From Achatina immaculata (Eukaryota > Mollusca > Gastropoda > Stylommatophora > Achatinidae): a stretch of 64,000 bases of DNA. Each line of letters begins with the position of its first letter. The stretch's first letter is position 1. The notes below the pieces were generated by a model. It had not been told where the DNA came from. It saw only the letters and a program-made list of their open reading frames with translations, and made no database searches. Location of the stretch: positions 22,251,639-22,315,638 of the forward strand of contig CM019721.1 in NCBI GenBank assembly GCA_009760885.1. Direction: 5' to 3'. Shown one piece after another: positions 55,505 through 64,000 of this stretch. The position numbers and the translations under genes were made by a program.

Positions 55505-56590
55505 GTTGTATCTGCCAAGATCGAAGAACTCGAGAAGCTACAAAATGAAGCTATGGGAATTATCTTATGGTGTACGAGAGACACTTCCTGTGTAGCGATG
55601 AGATACCTTTTTGATTTCTCCACTATCAGTAACAAGATCAAGATCTGGAGGGTGCCTGCTTACCTCAAGATAGGTGCAGACAAAAAGCACACACTGCACC
55701 AGAGCTCCTAAAAGAAAAGGTGACAGGCTAAAGAGGGGCAAGTCATGGTGCGTCGTGCATAAGATATTATCAGGCAGGTCTGTGAACCCAACAACATCAA
55801 ATGAATGGGTACCTCCAACGCCCAGGGTCACCTTCTCTTGCAGTGTCACACTTGACAAGTGAAGCAAGGAGCAGATTCCACCTGATGTGAATGCTGAGGT
55901 CAACGCCCTCATCTGTGAAAACTCAAGTGAGGCAGATGTTGTGATTTACACAGATGGGTCCTTTGTACGACACCAAAGGAGTGCATAGGCATTCACAGCA
56001 CTTTCGGTGGGCAGAATAATCAAGAGAGCCAGTGGTGCCTTCGATATGATAACAAACAGTACGACGATGGAAATGATGGCGGTAATGAAAGCATTCGTCT
56101 GGCTGGAGTCACAAGACTACATCCGTGTCTGCGTACTAAATGATTTTGTATGATCCGGAAGGTTGAGGCAGGTTCTGTACGCAGGCAGTGGCTTGAGTCA
56201 TTACAGATATCAACGATTCGCAGTCACCTTCACCTATGTTCTTGAGCACGTGAATATCCAGGGAAATGAGAGAGCTGACAGACTGGCTGGCTCTGCCATC
56301 AACGCAGATGGCCAACCACTGGATCGAGCTGATATTGTTAACACGCTGAGAGAGATGGACAGAGTGGAGGATTTCGGGGGCAGTCAATCCACATCGCTGC
56401 TTAGACTGAAAGAGATAGGAATGCTAGACAAGCGAAACAACTTGCCAAACAACACAGGACAGGCAGTATCAGCCGCAGGACACAGATGGATATGTTGATG
56501 GGGTGGGAGAGAGTCGGGGGGGGGGGGGGATCTGAGCACCTATTAACATGTCCAGATTGCAATGATGATGACCCAGGCCATAAACCATCA
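55505..56590 (+). pseudogene. RNase H-bearing LINE, RT end, RNase H and zinc knuckle
   Basis: Reads SAKIEELEKLQNEAMGII and CTRDTSC (the RT connection seen in many LINEs), then KRGKSW-like wording. The RNase H domain follows: DVVIYTDGSFVRHQ near 55938 (first catalytic Asp), then FTALSVGRIIK, MEMMAVMKAFVWLESQ (Glu helix) and HVNIQGNERADRLAGSA near 56250 (last block). The end is SEHLLTCPDC near 56530, a knuckle-like motif. Multiple frame changes and stops are present. The RNase H order D-E-D is traceable, but the protein is not intact. Confidence 0.85.
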
Positions 56591-56674
56591 CCATAGTGTT
56601 CCTGGCACCGGTGATTTTCTACATGGAAAAAATTCATATGCCATACATTCGACTAGCTGTACAAGCATTTTCAC

Positions 56675-56679
<5 letters not shown>

Positions 56680-56710
<31 letters not shown>

Positions 56711-56712
56711 TA
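56680..56712. repeat. (TTA)n microsatellite
   Basis: Ten to eleven TTA units, about 100 bp after the LINE C-terminus; it could be the LINE tail. Confidence 0.92.
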
Positions 56713-57205
56713 ATATACATGTATATTTAATACAGATGTTTTAGGCTTCATACATTTTAGTTCTTTATAATTAATGACCACCACTGCTTCAATAACGTGC
56801 AGCAGGCGTAACGTTACATCCAACAACTTAAGAAACTAGGCAAGTTGTTAAACTTTAGAATGTGACAGTGTAGTGGACAGATGAAGAATATATGATTTAG
56901 TATTCACTACTAAAATCTGCTTTCTCCTCTCAGTCTTTTCCATGTACGCTATGTATGCTGTGTATCTGGTGTTGAAGCTCTGCTATCAGAATTAAAAACT
57001 ACCTAGGAATACAGACTTTTTTGTACATTAATTTTTTTTATTGAGCCATATCTTGAGAAGAATTTTGGCCTAGTCAGTGATAACGCACACTTAACGATTG
57101 CTGTCAGCCAGAGCTAGCCTCCACAGTGAAGAATGTAACGCCATCAAGATCCGGCTGTAATATAACCTGTACTTTAAATATTCTGGAATGAAAAAAATCT
57201 ACAAA
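56713..57205. other. Unique-looking stretch
   Basis: No gene or element is recognised here. Confidence 0.4.
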
Positions 57206-57206
57206 A

Positions 57207-57400
57207 CTGCCAACTTACTTAACGTTGCGGTCAATTTACTTAACGCTGCGACAAACTTACTTAACGCTGCGACAAACTTACTTAACGCTGCGACAAACTT
57301 ACTTAACGCTGCGACAAACTTACTTAACGCTGCGACAAACTTACCTAACGCTGCGGCCAACTTATTTAACGCTGCGGTCAGTTTACTTAACGCTGCACTA
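57207..57400. repeat. 21-bp minisatellite
   Basis: About nine copies around 'cttacttaacgctgcgacaa'. Open frames reading NLLNAAT are artefacts of the unit. Confidence 0.95.
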
Positions 57401-57790
57401 AAACACCCCGTGGGACTCTCAGACCCCATAAATCTGGTGTGAATCGGTGAATCTGTTGAACCGATTTTAAGTGAAGTCCTCAAACTAAATAAAACATAAC
57501 ATAGTAAATATCGGAGAAGCATATTGTAAGAAATGTACATTGTACATGGTACAGTTACAGTACATGGTACAGTTACAGTACATGATACAAAATTGCAGTA
57601 CATTTTAAGGGTTTATGGCGTTGTCTCTGTAAGACAATTAACCATACTGATTCTCAGTTCATCTCTTATATTTTAATGTCAGTGAAAGAGTACAAATTAC
57701 GTCAGTGGAAGAATACAAATTATGTTAGTGGAGGAATACAAATTGTGTCAGTGGAAGAATACAAATTAGACACTTATAAATGAACATATT

Positions 57791-57832
<42 letters not shown>

Positions 57833-58089
57833 TATATCATATGCATATATATAGATACACGCACAATATTGTGTCTGTACCTAATCCCCATCATCTGGTT
57901 CTCTTCAACATGATCAGGGGCGTTCTGTAGTTCATTACAAAAGAAAGTTAACACTTCATATTTTCCCTCATAACTCGCGTATTTTGTGTCGTTTTACAAG
58001 GAACTTTTCTCACGAACTGCAATGATTGGTATGTTAGTAGGAAATGAGAATTCAGCGAATTTCAAGAACAAAAGAGGCAATACTCATAG
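57401..58089. other. Non-coding stretch with small repeats
   Basis: Contains about three copies of 'acatggtacagttacagt' (57543-57600), about four of 'gtggaagaatacaaatt' (57680-57770) and a (CT)n array at 57793-57831. There is no gene. Confidence 0.5.
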
Positions 58090-58650
58090 TGGTAGGGGGA
58101 TTGATATGAAAAGTCAAATGTTTAATAATGAATATGCCTTCTCTTGCAGCAGTAACAGCTGTACAACAGCGCCTCATTGAGTGATTTAAGTTTTGGACTA
58201 CAGCTTTGGAAAGATTATTCCAAGCATGTGTGAGTTCATTTCCAAGCTTTAGAAGAGTTTGAGATGGATTTTGCACGTTTCGGACATGGCCGTCAAGTTT
58301 GTCCCATAGATGTTCGATAGAGTTACGGTCAGGTGACATTGCTGGCCATGGACGCAGAATACGAAAATAGTTCTGATGGAGAAATGGTTACTCTTGCTCA
58401 GTGAGGGGCTGCTGCATTGCCGTGCATACAAATAAAGCCATGCCCCTGGGTTTGGAAAAATGACACAACATGAGGTGTGAGGACATCGTGTATGGACCGC
58501 TGTGCAATGATACTCCCTCCGAGTTGGTTCCAGCAGTGTTCTAAAATTCTCTTTTCTCCCACACATAAATACATCATGATGCTGCCCCCGCCAAAGTTCA
58601 AAACCTCTCGGAAAGTTATGATAATATCGTTCATTGTGGACATTGTTCGC
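58090..58650 (-). pseudogene. Tc1-type transposase C-terminal half
   Basis: The reverse strand reads NFGGGSIMM (Tc1 GGGSVMVWG block), then an RSIHDVLTPHVVSFFQ block, HGNAAAPH (QQDNARPH block), ILRPWPAMSPDRNSIEHLWD and NPSQTLLKLGNELTHAWNNL, ending SMRRCCTAVTAAREG. This is the C-terminal half of a DD34E Tc1-like transposase. The Asp of the second catalytic block is Gly (HGN), and at least one frameshift lies between the blocks near 58350-58400; the final Glu (IEHLW) is kept. The N-terminal DNA-binding half is missing: homology stops where an 18-bp minisatellite starts at about 58660. Confidence 0.87.
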
Positions 58651-58664
58651 TCTGATTTTTCCAT

Positions 58665-59025
58665 CTTGCCTTTCCATTCCATCACGCCTTTCCATTCCAT
58701 CACACCTTTCCATTCCATCACGCCTTTCCATTCCATCACGCCATTCCATTCATCACGCCTTTCCATTCCATCACACCTTTCCATTCCATCACACCTTTCC
58801 ATTCCATCACGCCTTTCCATTCCATCACGCCATTCCATTCATCACGCCTTTCCATTCCATCACACCTTTCCATTCCATCACGCCTTTCCATTCCATCACG
58901 CCATTTCCATTCCATCACGCCTTTCCATTCCATCACGCCTTTCCATTCCATCACGCCTTTCCATTCCATCACGCCTTTCTATTCCATCACGTCTTTCGAT
59001 TTCATCATGCCTTTCCATTCCATCA
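58665..59025. repeat. 18-bp minisatellite, left half
   Basis: About 20 copies of cctttccattccatcacg with one-base and three-base deletions. The unit resumes at 60938 after LINE3. Confidence 0.95.
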
Positions 59026-60937
59026 TTCATTCATTTATTTGCATGTCGCTTGCGGAACTTTGCCTCCCTAACAGCACTCCTGTAGGCCTCTCGGTTGTGA
59101 GCAAGATGTCCTGCTGATGATGCATGCATTTGCAGATCATCAACGATGTCTTGCAGCCATCTTCGCCTTGGTCTTCCTCTCTTTCCTTTTCACATTATGT
59201 ACCCTTCCAAGACGGTTTTCTCTAGATTATCATGACGTTTAATGTGTCCAAAATATTTAAGTTTTCTCTCTTTAATCCTCTTTACTAGCCAGCCTTCTTC
59301 AATATTAAGTTCTTGTAGTATGGATATATTTGTTCTTTTTTGTATCCATATTTGAAGAACTCTTCTGTAGCATTTACAATCAAAGGCATTTATGTGTTTC
59401 TCAGCTGTTTTGTTAAGTGTCCACGTCTCACAGGCATGTGTTGCGATGGGAAAGATGCATGCCCTAAAAATCTTATTTTTGTAGTTCTGTCTGTTCCTTT
59501 CCACAGATTCTTTAGTTGTTTTACTTTCTGAAGAGCGATAGATGTCCTCCTTTTAATTTTCCCTCATTGTATCTCCATTATTAGTTAGCAGTGATCCAAG
59601 ATATTCAAAACTCTCCACTTCTTCCAGTTTTTCCTCATTGATACATATTTCAGCTGCCTTGTTTGTTTTGTCAGTTGTCATCAATTTAGTTTTATTCGCA
59701 TTAAAATAGAGGTTTTGCTCTTCGCTGTTCTTACGGACTGACATAATTATTTCTTCAATTCCTTTTTGTGTTGTGGACAGTAATACTGTGTCATCAGCAT
59801 ATCTAATCTCTGGTATTTCATAACCTCTAACTGTTATGGCATCGTACACTTTCTCTAACATTCCTCATTATATTTTCAGTAAAGAAGTTAAATAAGTAAG
59901 GCGACAATATGCACCCCTGACAGACCTCTTGTTTTATGTCAAACCAAGTTGTTTCACCATTTATTCTTACTGCTGCTTGTTGGTCTAGATACAGCAATGA
60001 TGTTAATTGTATCAAATGTGTTGGGAATCTCATTTTTTCCCAAAGTTTCTGGTGTTGTACACAATCAAATACTTTGAGTAGTCTATAAAGGATAAATATA
60101 GATTCACATTAAACTCTCTGCATTTCTTGTTATTAATCTTATATTGAATATATGATCTCTGGGTCCTCTTTCTTGCATGAAACCAGCTTGGACCATATTG
60201 ACTTCTTCTTCTATGTTCTTAGGAAGTCTACCCATTATGATTTTTAACAGAATTTTACTGGCATGACTAATCAGGGCAACAGTTCTGTAGTTTATCCATA
60301 ATTTCAGGTTTTGGCAATGGTATGAATATAGTTCTTTCCCATTCTTTTGGCCAAATACCTGAATGCCTTATCTTTTTTACATAGAGCATGATAGATTGTT
60401 GCACATTCCTTTCCTCCTGGTTTTAATAAATTCAGCTGTTTCTTCTATTGTCGGTTCGGGTTCTTTCTCCTCCAATAATAATTCATACTGTTGATTTCTG
60501 CTTTCACAGTTGGTTGTTTCATACATTCCTCTGCAATATTCCTTCCATCTTTCTAGAATTTCCTCTGTCTCTGTCAAGGTATTCCCCATCTCATCACAAC
60601 TTACATTTAGCTTAGGTGTGATATTTCTCGTCAATGTCTTCATTTCTTTAAACATTTCACTAACTCTTCCACACTTCTGATGTCTTTCTGTTCTTTCACA
60701 ACAATCTTGTATGTATTGTTTTTTGTCTTTTGTTATGTTTTTTCATACTTCTTTTGTTAAAGATTTATATTCCTCTTTGTTGTTGTTTGTCACTTTCCGT
60801 TGGGTCTTCATTTCTCTACACTGTTTTATCAGTTCTGGTGTGCCCGCTGTAATACATCCATTCTTTTGTGTTTTCTTTACTGGAACCATGTCTTTAGCTG
60901 TTGTTATTAAGATATATCTGGCCATCGCGTCTTTCTG
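59026..60937 (-). mobile_element. LINE3 1.9-kb copy (RTE-like) inside an 18-bp minisatellite
   Basis: From its 3' (left) end: (ATTC)n tail, C-terminus (59190-59504: WLVKRIKERKLKYFGHIKRH, ATHACETWTLN), RT (59553-59861: EIRYADDTVLLS, ESFEYLGSL; 59827-60033: DQQAAVRINGE, QGCILSPYLF), N-terminal RT and linker (60377-60655: EETAEFIKTRRKG; 60743-60946: NGCITAGTPELIKQCREMK). The YADD is present, but there are many frame breaks. It extends about 500 bp further 5' than the copy at 41303-42717. 'ttccatca' at 59018-59025 and 60938-60945 could be the TSD, although it is part of the host repeat. Confidence 0.92.
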
Positions 60938-61015
60938 TTCCATCACTCCTTTTCATTCCATCAAGCCTTTCCAGTTCATCATGCCTTTCCATTCTGTCAT
61001 GACTTTCTATCACGA
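60938..61015. repeat. 18-bp minisatellite, right half
   Basis: About four diverged copies of the unit at 58665-59025. Confidence 0.85.
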
Positions 61016-61084
61016 ATCTAGACTCGACTGAGAACATGAAAGACTACCATTGCCTCCGCGCCCATCTGAAGTGCACATATGCAT

Positions 61085-61465
61085 ACTTAAATAAGTTCTG
61101 AATGTGGCGTGACTGAAGTCTGTCCTGGATGTGGCGTGACTGAAGTCTGTTCTGGATGTGGCGTGACTGAAGTCTGTTCTGGATGTGGCGTGACTGAAGT
61201 CTGTTCTGGATGTGCGTGACTAAAGTCTGTTCTGGATGTGGCGTGACTGAAATCTGTTCTAGATGTGGCGTGACTGAAATCTGTTCTAGATGTGGCGTGA
61301 CTGAAATCTGTTCTAGATGTGGCGTGACTGAAATCTGTTCTAGATGTGGCGTGACTGAAATCTGTTCTAGATGTGGCGTGACTGAAATCTGTTCTATATG
61401 TGGCGTGACTGAAATCTGTTCTAGATGTGGCGTGATTGAAGTATGTTCTAGATGTGGCCTCGAGC
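61085..61465. repeat. 27-bp minisatellite
   Basis: About 14 copies around 'gatgtggcgtgactgaaatc' and 'tgttcta'. Translations such as CSRCGVTEI are artefacts, although they mimic Cys-rich repeats. Confidence 0.95.
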
Positions 61466-61489
61466 AGCCTGGTGTGGACGTATGCTTGC

Positions 61490-61703
61490 TTCCCCACACG
61501 GTATAAAACGGTGTCCAGGGAAATGTGTTGTTATTCGGTAATGCATTGATGGTGTCGTCCTTTGAGCAGACTGGAAACGGTTCCGTAAACGAATAGTGTG
61601 AATAAATTTGTCTTGCCTGTGTGTAGTAGTCACCCTTGGTCTTCCTAGCCTTGAAGGTCTCTGATGGCATCATTTGGCCGATGAAACAGAATCACGGCGC
61701 CAC
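61490..61703 (-). mobile_element. Probable LTR-element leader after primer-binding site
   Basis: Sequence downstream (minus strand) of TGGCGCC. An open frame starting at 61673 reads MMPSETFKARKTKGDYYT and runs into the 27-bp minisatellite. No gag motif is recognised. Confidence 0.3.
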
Positions 61704-62359
61704 TGAAGCAGGATTCCCCTTACAATGAGACTACTGGTTTGATTGATTCTTCTTGTGGAGTACAGTTTCAACTTATAAGTTTCTTCTTGTTGCTGGTGTT
61801 CTAACCATCACCTAATTTTCTGTATTATACACTAAGAAAATACAACAAGACACCCAGGCTTTCCACTCCACAAAATTAGTACGAATACAACAACTTAAAC
61901 ATAACTTGGCAGTCTTCCGACCAAAACAAACTGGTCAACAATGAGAATTTCCACAAAGCCGATTTGGTGTAGTTTATCATCAGACAACACACATTTATTA
62001 CAGAAATTCACAGCAACAAATGCCCGGCGTGAAATATCTACGCCACATGGGCAAGGAAAACCTTACAATGATTTATTCATACCAAAAACCATACTTACAG
62101 GCTTACCAAGGACTGCAGCCACACAGAAAAAAACAAACTAAACTAATTCTGACAACAAGACTCGCTCTACCCCATTCTCGTTCGCCCAACACGTCCATCC
62201 AGTTCAACGTTCCACACATAGACTGCTTACGACCGGCTTTTTCACACGGACCTTTCTAACGACTTTTTGCACACGGGCCTTCCTAATGACGTAGTCTACG
62301 CAACACAATTTATTAGCGCTACACAATTAATCTCTGAACAGAATTGCTATTCTGTTACA
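61704..62359 (-). mobile_element. LTR of a Gypsy-like retrotransposon
   Basis: On the minus strand a 656-bp segment begins TGTAACAGAATAG at 62359 and ends CTGCTTCA at 61704, i.e. TG...CA. A purine-rich tract (GGGGGTGGGGAGATA) lies just upstream at about 62361-62382. One base after the end comes TGGCGCC (61696-61702), a typical primer-binding-site start. Two AATAAA signals lie inside. No direct repeat flanks the segment, as expected if internal element sequence lies on both sides. The call rests on structure alone; no gag or pol is readable. Confidence 0.5.
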
Positions 62360-62847
62360 GAATATCTCCCCACCCCCTAAAGGTAGATATTTGGCCATCA
62401 AATATCTCCAACCAAACAAAAAAAAAATTGCGAACTTGCACAGAAAACTCTCACGAACTGTGAGCGATAACAATGAATTTAAAGCTGAATATTCAGCTAC
62501 AAAAAAAAATTTCATGCACGCACAATTTGTACAAATTAAGTACGTTAAACATTTGTGGTGCAAACATAAATATACATATATTTACAACATTTTTAATACT
62601 GAGTTCTGTGAACTACACCATCTATTTCTACTGCCATAGAAATAGGATAGAAGCAAAGGATGAACTCCTTTTTCGAAGAACACTACCCAACTAGTGTCTA
62701 TTGTGCTTTTCTTTATACCTAGCCAACGGAACACTTTCCGAACTCGAAGAAGAGTTAATTCCTGAAGGGGCCACCACGGATGTGGGCCCATCCATACCCG
62801 AGAGGGGAGTACTCTGCGCCCCCAATCGAGCCGTCGCCCTTTTATAG
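62360..62847 (-). mobile_element. Probable 3' internal end of the LTR element
   Basis: This lies just upstream (minus strand) of the polypurine tract. One frame reads PLSGMDGPTSVVAPSGI and SSSSSESVPLARYK, plausible for a pol C-terminal tail but without a diagnostic motif. A strong TATA-like CTATAAAAGG on the minus strand (62838-62847) touches the ARMC6 boundary. Confidence 0.3.
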
Positions 62848-63520
62848 AGTTACTGAAGGGGATGCACTAAAAGCTATACTTCATTTATGTGAGGAGTACA
62901 GAAATGACACTTCTGTCCTCGCTGAGTTGTTTCTCACATTAAGTTGCTTGGCAGTGAGAGATGAGTTTTGTCGAGAAGTCTTGGATAGGGGTGGAGTCAG
63001 CTTCATTGTGAGAGCATTTCATAGTGCCATTGGTGACAAAGCAGTTGTGCGGCAGGCCCTCACTGTTCTCAAGTCACTGGCAGGAAGTGATGATGTCAAA
63101 GCTGAGATTGCTAAACTGGATGGTATAGAACTGGTTGTAACAGCCATGAACAAGTACCTGAATAATGCTCAGATAGCTGAGGCAGCATGCAGAGTGCTGA
63201 CCAGTATTACACTTCGCAACACTGATAACTGTCACAGAGTTGTGCAGTGTCAAGGGCATGAACAGATAATTCAAGTTATGAAGCTCCACCCTCAAGATGT
63301 CGGAGTACAGAAACATGCATGTATGGCCCTGAGAAATATAGTTTCAAGAAGCAAAGAGTTGTCAGAATGTATTTTATCTCTTGGAGCTGAGAGTCTGCTG
63401 AATGAAGCCATGAGCAGCCACAAGGAGACAGAAGATGAAGCTAAAGCAGCACTCAGGGATTTAGGGTGTAAGGTTGAGCTTAGAGAGTTGTGGAAAGGTC
63501 AGAATGGTACTTTGCAGTAA
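62848..63520 (+). CDS. ARMC6: ARMC6, armadillo repeat-containing protein 6, C-terminal part
   Basis: About 224 codons run to TAA at 63518-63520. The protein is a string of armadillo-type helical repeats, with LTLSCLAVRDEFCREVLDRG, LTVLKSLAGSDDVKAEIAKL, ACRVLTSITLRN and KHACMALRNIVSRSKELSEC visible. It ends AKAALRDLGCKVELRELWKG, closely matching the conserved C-terminus of animal ARMC6. That protein is a poorly understood armadillo repeat factor, so no activity is claimed. The frame is open upstream to 62780 but the wording there is not ARMC6-like. 'cttttatag' at 62839-62847 is a plausible splice acceptor. About half the usual protein is missing; upstream exons were not found in the window. 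A retrocopy cannot be excluded. Confidence 0.9.
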
Positions 63521-64000
63521 TAAGGCATTTCTGGACAGTGCAGCAATCTAGATTCTGCTGATTCATGAGTGCATGTGAGCAGATTGTGGAAGACATTCAT
63601 GTTTATGTGATGCAGGTCTTTTACAATGCTGGATGTATTAAACTGACCACTGTAATAGTAAGTTGCTGTTTGTGTGGACATTGAAATTTCTATAGAAAGA
63701 AATGCATGGGATATTGAGAAATATTTTATCTTGGAAAGGTAGCATTATCCACTATCTAGAAATATGTGATGTTAAAAAAATGGTGTGTTCTGTTATAGCT
63801 AGTGGAGTACTTGTAGATGATGATGATGATGACATCAAATTTAAGCTGATATCTGCATCATTATTGAAAAAAAAAATACATCCTTTCCCAAAACACATCA
63901 GACAAAACAAACCAAAATGCCTCAGTTTTGAATGGAATAAACTGCCAAAACAAAAGAAGAGAAAGCTTCTTGTAACAGCATCTTAAGTTGCAATCATTTT
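63521..64000 (+). other. Probable ARMC6 3' UTR
   Basis: Non-repetitive sequence following the stop, with a (GAT)n patch at 63818-63833 and an AATAAA at 63945-63950. The 94-codon open frame 63702-63986 (with DDDDDD from GAT repeats) has no recognisable domain and is probably untranslated. Confidence 0.5.

Noticed and set aside
58477..59085. 202-codon and other ORFs of FHSITP/FPFHHA repeats
   Set aside because: They combine antisense Tc1 sequence with the 18-bp minisatellite; there is no independent protein.
61044..61673. 209-codon (-) ORF with EQISVTPHL repeats and (+) Cys-rich CSRCGVTEI repeats
   Set aside because: Both arise from the 27-bp minisatellite. The Cys pattern is not a zinc-finger spacing with His/Cys ligands and linkers.
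63702..63986. 94-codon ORF after ARMC6
   Set aside because: It lies in the probable 3' UTR, contains a GAT-repeat poly-Asp run, and has no domain.

Overview
This is a metazoan nuclear genome window that is AT-rich and dominated by repeats. Only two host protein-coding loci are recognised with confidence, each as part of a gene. At 23485-23679 (+) lies the first coding exon of an RBM24/RBM38 (SUP-12)-type RNA-binding protein, ending at a GTAAGT splice donor. At 62848-63520 (+) lies the C-terminal, stop-containing part of ARMC6 (armadillo repeat containing 6). A third, weaker candidate is an exon at 49486-49641 (+) encoding a hydrophobic poly-leucine segment, a basic tail and a stop. Spliced animal genes, RTE-type LINEs, Helitron, mariner and Tc1 relics and very abundant minisatellites suggest an invertebrate. 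A lophotrochozoan such as a gastropod mollusc is plausible, but the sequence does not prove it.

The rest is mobile DNA and tandem repeats. At least six LINE lineages are present, numbered here: LINE1 (CR1/Jockey-like, ATTC/AATC-type tail), LINE2 (RTE-like, ATC tail), LINE3 (RTE-like, AATG tail), LINE4 (ATAAGAT-like tail), LINE5 (GAC/GAT tail) and LINE6 (RNase H-bearing). A seventh RTE-like element sits at 20060-21166. Many copies have perfect target-site duplications (TSDs) of 6-12 bp, so exact insertion boundaries and the order of events can be read. LINE2 at 29827-33142 is close to full length. Helitron (4846-7250), mariner (27590-28550), Tc1 (58090-58650) and a Gypsy-like LTR (61704-62359) are decayed DNA or LTR elements.

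More than 30 different minisatellites or microsatellites (unit 2-58 bp) fill most space between elements. Several arrays are split by mobile elements: 34-bp (4560-4845/7258-7696), 22-bp (12915-13340/16651-16862), ~46-bp (41255-41302/42727-43340), 43-bp (43760-45034/47043-47745) and 18-bp (58665-59025/60938-61015).

Layout: 1-4.5 kb minisatellites with LINE2/LINE3 tails; 4.5-8.2 kb Helitron mosaic and a long ATCT array; 8.4-9.4 kb LINE4; 10-12.8 kb minisatellites; 12.9-16.9 kb four-level nest; 17-21.2 kb LINE4 pair, LINE3 fragment and the seventh LINE; 21.7-23.0 kb minisatellites; 23.5 kb RBM exon; 24-28.5 kb minisatellites, internally deleted LINE4 and mariner; 29.3-33.1 kb LINE3 and LINE2; 33.8-41.2 kb minisatellites; 41.3-47.7 kb LINE3, and LINE5 carrying a GC-rich retroposon; 47.8-52.1 kb microsatellites, candidate exon and a 2-kb 30-bp array; 52.3-56.6 kb degenerate RNase H LINE; 57-61.5 kb Tc1, LINE3 and minisatellites; 61.7-62.85 kb LTR element; then ARMC6.

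The most unusual items are a ~1.17-kb GC-rich modular retroposon at 45277-46446, the four-level nest at 12.9-16.9 kb, and two LINE4 copies inserted one after the other at the same target sequence.
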